From Sarcocystis neurona (taxonomy: Eukaryota; Apicomplexa; Conoidasida; Eucoccidiorida; Sarcocystidae): a DNA stretch of 64,000 nt. The notes under the pieces are model-generated. The model saw nothing but the letters and a program-made list of their open reading frames with translations, made no database searches and had not been told where the DNA came from. Position numbers and translations under genes: made by a program. This document shows positions 60,901 to 64,000 of this stretch, in pieces; position 1 is the stretch's first letter; each line of letters begins with the position of its first letter. The stretch covers positions 1,499,609 to 1,563,608 of the forward strand of contig KL647306.1 in the NCBI GenBank assembly GCA_000727475.1, given 5' to 3'.

Positions 60901-62939
60901 CCCTCTCTGCAGGCCAGGCGCATACCTACACACGCACACATATGCGTGTCTCTTCTATTCAACAGCTGTATACACATATATATATGTAGGTGCATTCTAT
61001 TCAACAGCTGTATATACATATATATGTGTATAACAGACACACGCTGGTATCTGTTATGTGTATGTATGGACTATATATATGTGTATGTGTGTGCTGACAT
61101 GCATACATATAAGTACGTGCATGTGTAGGAAATTATATGTAGAGACACGGAGACAGCAGAAAGAGAGGGCGAATATATGAAGTAGGAAATGGATACACCT
61201 CTTCCAGGGCGAAGGCAAAAATGTGGAGATTTCTCCTCGTATATATGAGAGACACGCACGCAGGGACGCCACTGCCCTTCCGGCGTCTCCGTGTCTCCGT
61301 CTCCGTGTCTCCGTCTTGCTGCTGTCCTCCATTTCTGTGTCTCTCTGTGAAGTGGATCTGTACAGGAATTCACCTGTCCTTCCGTCGGTGTGTGCGTATA
61401 TTTTCCTCTTCCTTCTCTGTGTTTATATGTCACTTATGTCTGCGAGAATGTATGTGTCTGGCTTCGTTTGTGCGGGGATACATATATATACGTATCTCGG
61501 GGACCGTCGAAACTGACGTCCTGCTCTGCCCCCATTCCGGAAGCGACACACTACCACGAAGGCCTGGCCGAGAGTGTATATGTCCGTCTGAAGCGGGACA
61601 TATATATATATCTATATATATGTATATATATATATCTATATATATGTATATGTATATAGGTGGGTCTGTGGCTGGAGGCTTCTTCCTGTTGACGACGCAA
61701 GTCTCGGCATGACGACGCATGCGGCACGCCGGCGCATCCACATTCGTGTAGACGAGCGTTTGTGTCCCTATACATATATATGAAATGTTAGAGATCCATG
61801 TACGTGTGGAGATCTGCATACATATATATATATATGCATTCATACATATATATACATATGCCCATATATATATATATATATATATGCATTCATACATATA
61901 TATACATATGCCCATATATATATATATATATATATGCATTCATACATATATATACATATGCCCATATATATATGTATATATGCATTCATACGACACACGT
62001 ACGTGAAGTATTATATACATATCTCTCTATGTAAAGCATATACATATGTACATGTGGGAGCTACTAATATGCGTATACATGTGTGTGTGTATATATATAC
62101 GTGTATATGTATATGTATGTGTGTGTCTCATTTTTTTGGTACTGATGAGTGAAGAAGAAGCTTCTGTATGTATATATATATGTATATGTATATGGGATCT
62201 ACTGATACATGTTTATGTGTGTATATACATGTATATGTGTGCGTGGGCACATGAGAGAAGGAGTTATAGGGTCCAGATATTGATGCACTTGCTGTTTTCT
62301 TCCCCCACTTCTTTTGACATTCCCGTCTCGTCTCGCCCCTGCGTATGCACGTGTGTGTATTCTCATATATGTACATCAAAACGCACCAACACATATATAT
62401 ATATATATACGTATGAGTAAAAGGCCTACGTACATCAGTACACACTTATACATACACGTGTATATATATGTATGTATGTGTATGTGTGGATCAGTCGTGT
62501 ATGCATGTGAGTACATGTGTTGGTGTCTCCATGGGCATATATGCGCCTGTCTATATACATATATATATGTGTATATCTGCATGCGAGTGAGAGAGTGTGT
62601 GTGTGAGTGTATTGGTGGAAGCATGAAGTAGAAAAAGAAGAGCGCGAGACGAGTATGTGTGTGCTGCTGGTGCTGCTGGTGCTGCTGGTGGCGTTGCTGG
62701 GCTGCAGAAAGTGCGCAGAACGCAGCAGCAGAAGGAGCAGCTGCTGCGGGAAGAGAAAAACGACTGCAGCACGTGGTTCAACGACTGCGGGAGAGAAACA
62801 GCGTGCTGCAGCAGCAGCTGGGGAAAGGCGTTCCTCGGGCGCGGCAGCTGCTGCGGCGTGTGCAGAAGCAGGAGCAACAGCTGTTTGCTGCCCAAGAGAA
62901 ATGTCGCCTGCTCAAAGAGAAATACTCCCGCCTCATCAC
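42527..62939 (+). CDS. Large coiled-coil protein of unknown family, 13 or more exons; both ends open
   Basis: This gene-level entry covers thirteen exons chosen by GT/AG sites, matching codon phase at all twelve junctions, and amino-acid character that changes sharply at the sites. Together they give 811 codons. The product is rich in Q, A, E, R, K and L with heptad-like spacing over most exons (for example [41 protein letters not shown]), implying long alpha-helical coiled coil. Poly-Q interruptions and one poly-Ser run (exon at 56708) separate helices. No enzymatic domain, zinc motif or membrane segment is seen, so a scaffold, cytoskeletal or centrosome-type role is only a guess. The 5' start is uncertain (candidate at 39613) and the 3' end lies beyond 64000. 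The introns hold most repeats of the right half, mainly CTG arrays on the sense strand. Confidence 0.75.
43025..44370. other. Intron after C1
   Basis: GCTCCTGCTGCTGC-type arrays on the sense strand (43,030-43,760), then mixed CT-rich DNA. The frames here are Leu/Cys/Ala repeats with no domain. Confidence 0.6.
44371..44527 (+). CDS. Coiled-coil gene exon C2
   Basis: Acceptor gatgttgcatgtag; donor AAGCAG|GTGCGT (phase 1). It encodes [20 protein letters not shown], then [20 protein letters not shown], then [10 protein letters not shown]. Strong helix former. The sense CAG here contrasts with sense CTG in the intron before it. Confidence 0.75.
45324..45474. repeat. 23-bp minisatellite built on the GGTGTACGTACACC palindrome
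   Basis: Seven units start at 45324, 45347, 45369, 45392, 45415, 45438 and 45461 (spacing 23, 22, 23, 23, 23, 23). The palindrome is exact in five units and altered in those at 45369 (two changes) and 45461 (one change). Spacers are G-rich (CCAGGGGGGA type). It lies in the intron between C2 and C3. Confidence 0.95.
46163..46274 (+). repeat. 112-bp inverted repeat, left arm
   Basis: It begins GACAGACAGCGGGAATCTCC and ends GTCATCAGTTTGCTG. It matches the reverse complement of 46465-46576 at 110 of 112 positions. Confidence 0.95.
46465..46576 (-). repeat. 112-bp inverted repeat, right arm
   Basis: Reverse complement of the left arm with two C/T differences; similarity stops abruptly at both ends. 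The 190-bp spacer is AT-rich with one unique stretch. No open frame resembling a transposase is inside. Confidence 0.95.
46885..46982 (+). CDS. Coiled-coil gene exon C3
   Basis: Acceptor ctctgttgctgcag preceded by a CTG run; donor GAGAAA|GTGAGC. Its first two bases complete the Ala codon of C2. It encodes [20 protein letters not shown], then [12 protein letters not shown]. Confidence 0.75.
46983..48035. other. Intron C3-C4
   Basis: A CTG array on the sense strand (47,000-47,390) is followed by TATATA/CATGTA microsatellites, including a duplicated CAGATGGATCACCTGTTCCT block (47,794 and 47,886). Confidence 0.65.
48036..48344 (+). CDS. Coiled-coil gene exon C4
   Basis: Acceptor gttttttctttgtttag (a strong pyrimidine tract); donor GACGTG|GTGCGT. 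Exactly 103 codons: [20 protein letters not shown], then [20 protein letters not shown], continuing as uninterrupted E/A/Q/L helix to [20 protein letters not shown]. It is the best coiled-coil exon of the gene. Confidence 0.85.
48360..48960. repeat. CAG-rich intronic block with 24-bp repeat
   Basis: Sense-strand CAG triplets with several stops. At about 48,798-48,905 there are four or so copies of a 24-bp GGAGCAGCAGCAGCAGCGACAGCA-like unit. It follows the C4 donor directly and is the main exception to the CTG-in-introns pattern. Confidence 0.75.
49630..50045. repeat. CTG/CTC-rich intronic array
   Basis: Interrupted CTG triplets on the sense strand, ending just before the C5 acceptor. Confidence 0.75.
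50090..50185 (+). CDS. Coiled-coil gene exon C5
   Basis: Acceptor gactgcctttttgcag; donor CAGCCG|GTGGGT. 32 codons, phase 0 at both ends: [20 protein letters not shown], then [12 protein letters not shown], with regular heptads. Confidence 0.85.
50720..50940. repeat. (GTAT)n microsatellite
   Basis: Interrupted TATG/TGTA repeats ending in a (GT)n run at 50,920-50,941. Confidence 0.85.
51507..51554 (+). CDS. Coiled-coil gene exon C6
   Basis: A 48-bp exon, [16 protein letters not shown]. Acceptor tctggctgctctgcag and consensus donor TCG|GTAAGT. A GGTGTACGTACACC palindrome starts 17 bases after the exon end. Confidence 0.75.
51571..52276. repeat. Cluster of dispersed GGTGTACGTACACC palindromes
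   Basis: Exact copies at 51571, 51676, 51754, 51898 and 52263 in the C6-C7 intron, with a degenerate one near 51864. The sequence between them is unrelated, so these are not units of a simple tandem array. Confidence 0.9.
52604..52811 (+). CDS. Coiled-coil gene exon C7
   Basis: Acceptor gcatgtgtgggccgcag; donor GCCT|GTGGGT (phase 1). It encodes [20 protein letters not shown], a Q-rich stretch, then [20 protein letters not shown] and [11 protein letters not shown]. Confidence 0.85.
53290..53580. repeat. CTGCTGTTGCTGCTCTCCC minisatellite
   Basis: Degenerate CTG-based units on the sense strand ending at the C8 acceptor. Confidence 0.75.
53583..53854 (+). CDS. Coiled-coil gene exon C8
   Basis: Acceptor ggggcgttgctgcag. 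The first two bases complete a Ser codon from C7. It reads [20 protein letters not shown], then [20 protein letters not shown], then [20 protein letters not shown] and [17 protein letters not shown], ending at donor CCAG|GTATAT. A shorter exon starting at an internal acceptor before ALQFEK is possible. Confidence 0.75.
53855..56707. other. Intron C8-C9
   Basis: CATATA microsatellites, a CT-rich block (54,540-55,110), the GATATATTACGTCC tandem array, and CTG triplets before the next acceptor. No exon-like plus frame was found. Confidence 0.55.
55215..55890. repeat. GATATATTACGTCCATATATA tandem array
   Basis: A dozen or more copies of a 30-60 bp unit centred on AGATATAGATATATTACGTC plus CATATATA. 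Spacing varies because the TA and GA tracts differ in length. Confidence 0.85.
56708..57052 (+). CDS. Coiled-coil gene exon C9 with poly-Ser run
   Basis: Acceptor ctggtgctgctgcag; donor GGGGTA|GTAAGT. 115 codons, phase 0 at both ends. It begins [20 protein letters not shown], then AARKQL, has about 45 residues dominated by Ser (TCT/TCC codons), and ends [27 protein letters not shown]. The antisense reads as a spurious poly-Glu frame. Confidence 0.75.
57060..58695. repeat. Long CTG-rich intron between C9 and C10
   Basis: Mostly interrupted CTG triplets on the sense strand. Sub-arrays include a 33-bp unit containing GTTGCTAACAGGATGTGTTC (58,014-58,095) and CTCTGCTCTGCTGTTG units (58,486-58,615). 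The long Leu/Cys frames through it are repeat translation. Confidence 0.75.
58700..58789 (+). CDS. Coiled-coil gene exon C10
   Basis: Acceptor tcgacttttttgcag; donor GCTGCT|GTACGT. 30 codons, phase 0 at both ends: [20 protein letters not shown], then [10 protein letters not shown]. Confidence 0.85.
59563..59712. repeat. 20-bp tandem repeat CACTTTCTCGTGCTGCTGCC
   Basis: Seven to eight copies, CACTTTCTCG plus TGCTGCTG with C/T variants, in the C10-C11 intron. Confidence 0.9.
59868..59915 (+). CDS. Coiled-coil gene exon C11 (short)
   Basis: A 48-bp phase-0 exon, [16 protein letters not shown]. Acceptor tgtacgttcctgag; donor GAGGAG|GTGACT. The frame is also open upstream (VDAYVYVPE), so the 5' border is less sure than in the other exons. 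Confidence 0.5.
60356..60425 (+). CDS. Coiled-coil gene exon C12
   Basis: Acceptor ttcctgcttctcag; donor AGCAG|GTATAC (phase 1). It encodes [20 protein letters not shown], then RRA, and the split codon is completed as Glu in C13. Confidence 0.75.
61826..61990. repeat. 50-bp AT-rich tandem repeat
   Basis: Units start at GCATTCATACATATATATAC at 61836, 61886, 61936 and a partial at 61982, with CATATGCCCATATATA between. Confidence 0.9.
62708..62939 (+). CDS. Coiled-coil gene exon C13
   Basis: Acceptor ggcgttgctgggctgcag after a GTGCTGCTG run; donor ATCAC|GTGCGC (phase 2). It encodes [20 protein letters not shown], then [20 protein letters not shown], then [20 protein letters not shown] and EKYSRLI. 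Confidence 0.85.
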
Positions 62940-63056
62940 GTGCGCCCGTTTTTGCTGCTCTCTCTACCTCCAACTCAGCCAGCGACCAAGATATTCTTAT
63001 CCGCACCCTCCCGCATGCACATATATGTTCTTGCACATTATATATATCTCCTTGTA

Positions 63057-63120
63057 GAGAGACAGGGAGACACGAGACGGGGAGACACGAGACAGGGAGA
63101 CACGAAACAGAGACAGACAG
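63057..63120. repeat. GAGACACGAGACAGG minisatellite
   Basis: About four copies of a GGGAGACACGAGAC-type unit downstream of C13. Confidence 0.8.
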
Positions 63121-63587
63121 GGAGAACACGTCTACCCGTCTCAGGGTGTGTATATGTGTGAATATTGATGCATGTACAGGTACATCCGTATCCGTGTAGA
63201 TATGTGTGTGTGTGTTTATATGAGAAGTATGCGAGTATTGTTGAAAATGGGATATCTACGGGTATATATTCACTTTTGTGGCTGTCTCTGTGTACATCTC
63301 CGTCTATCCATATCTGTCCTTCTTTCTATGTAGGTGGATATACCTGTGTCTACGTGTTTCTCTCTGTGTGTCTTTTCTTTCTGTATATATGTGCCTGCCC
63401 GTCTCTGTATTTCCATGTTGATACGGGTATATCTGTTATATATGTGTGTATATCGACTCTCATTAAAGTGACACACCTACACATATTTGGAGAAGAATCC
63501 ACGTATAACATATATACGTATATACATATATATGTATAAACGTATAATTGGAGATCTCTTTGCTTCGGTGTATATATATACATACAG

Positions 63588-63653
63588 GAGTCCCTCATCC
63601 GTAGGTCTGTACATACGCAATATATGAAGGAAAACAACGAGATGCGTGGACTT
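63588..63653 (+). CDS. Candidate further exon of the coiled-coil gene
   Basis: After acceptor tatatacatacag the frame reads ESLIRRSVHTQYMKENNEMR, then GL, similar in character to the earlier exons. Its phase 0 start does not match the phase 2 end of C13, so a small exon would be needed between. A 37-bp candidate near 63229-63265 has fitting phases but weak sites. Confidence 0.35.
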
Positions 63654-64000
63654 GTTCGTGTCTGTTTTCGCGCATGTGTACAGAGGCATATACCTCAGGA
63701 TGAGGAGGAGAGTACATCTCTGCTTCTGTTCTCTTTTGCCCATTTAAGGAGGTTTGCATCTCTCCAGTTGTGTCTCGTTCAGACGTGGACGGATGCGTCT
63801 TCGCAGCGCGGGCGCGCGTTCGCGTTCGTTGAGTAATTTCTCCCTCTGTCGCCGTGTCTCTCTATCTCTCCGTCTCCGTCTCCGCCGATGGAAAATCTTT
63901 TTCCAGATTTTCTTCGTCTGCAGAGCTTTGGCGGCTCTTCCGTCCGTCTTCCTCTCGAAGTCACCTCCTCTACACAAGCAGGAGGAGCAGCACACTAGTA

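Noticed and set aside
1..64000. Telomeric repeats (TTTAGGG type)
   Set aside because: No tandem TTTAGGG or CCCTAAA was found at either edge or inside.

Overview
The window looks like nuclear DNA of a coccidian apicomplexan, most probably Eimeria. The evidence is internal: intron-rich genes with GT-AG junctions, dense CAG/CTG triplet arrays that read as poly-Q, poly-A or poly-S runs in exons, AT-rich microsatellites, and alternation of repeat-rich and repeat-poor DNA. I recognised no bacterial operon, rRNA, tRNA, CRISPR array or transposase. Two runs of N are assembly gaps (7228-8219 and 20299-20698).

Left part (1-28,164, minus strand). One very long gene encodes a bacterial-type (GlgB, GH13_9) 1,4-alpha-glucan branching enzyme. 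I placed ten exons by family motifs plus GT/AG sites whose codon phases match across the seven consecutive junctions from 21,140 to 859. The N1 domain between 27,167 and 21,347 is covered only by candidate exons. The C-terminus lies beyond base 1. The introns total more than 20 kb and hold nearly all the repeats here.

Centre (28.2-38.6 kb). This is a repeat-poor island with one clear intronless gene (34,221-35,177, plus). Its product has a signal peptide, a strong SV40-like basic nuclear localisation motif and an acidic tail, so it could be a secreted, nucleus-targeted protein. I see no other supported gene in the island.

Right part (39.6-64 kb, plus strand). A second giant gene is assembled from at least thirteen phase-compatible exons (42,527-62,939; 811 codons visible). 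It encodes a Q/A/E/R/L-rich coiled-coil protein of unknown family. A tentative N-terminal exon lies at 39,613-40,706, and the 3' end is outside the window.

The genes do not form a pathway. The branching enzyme belongs to amylopectin synthesis, and the coiled-coil protein looks structural. The non-coding signals that stand out are a 14-bp palindrome, GGTGTACGTACACC, found 14 times exactly and only in introns; a seven-copy 23-bp minisatellite built on it; a 112-bp near-perfect inverted repeat; and a strand bias in which triplet repeats mostly read CTG on the sense strand of introns and CAG on the sense strand of exons.
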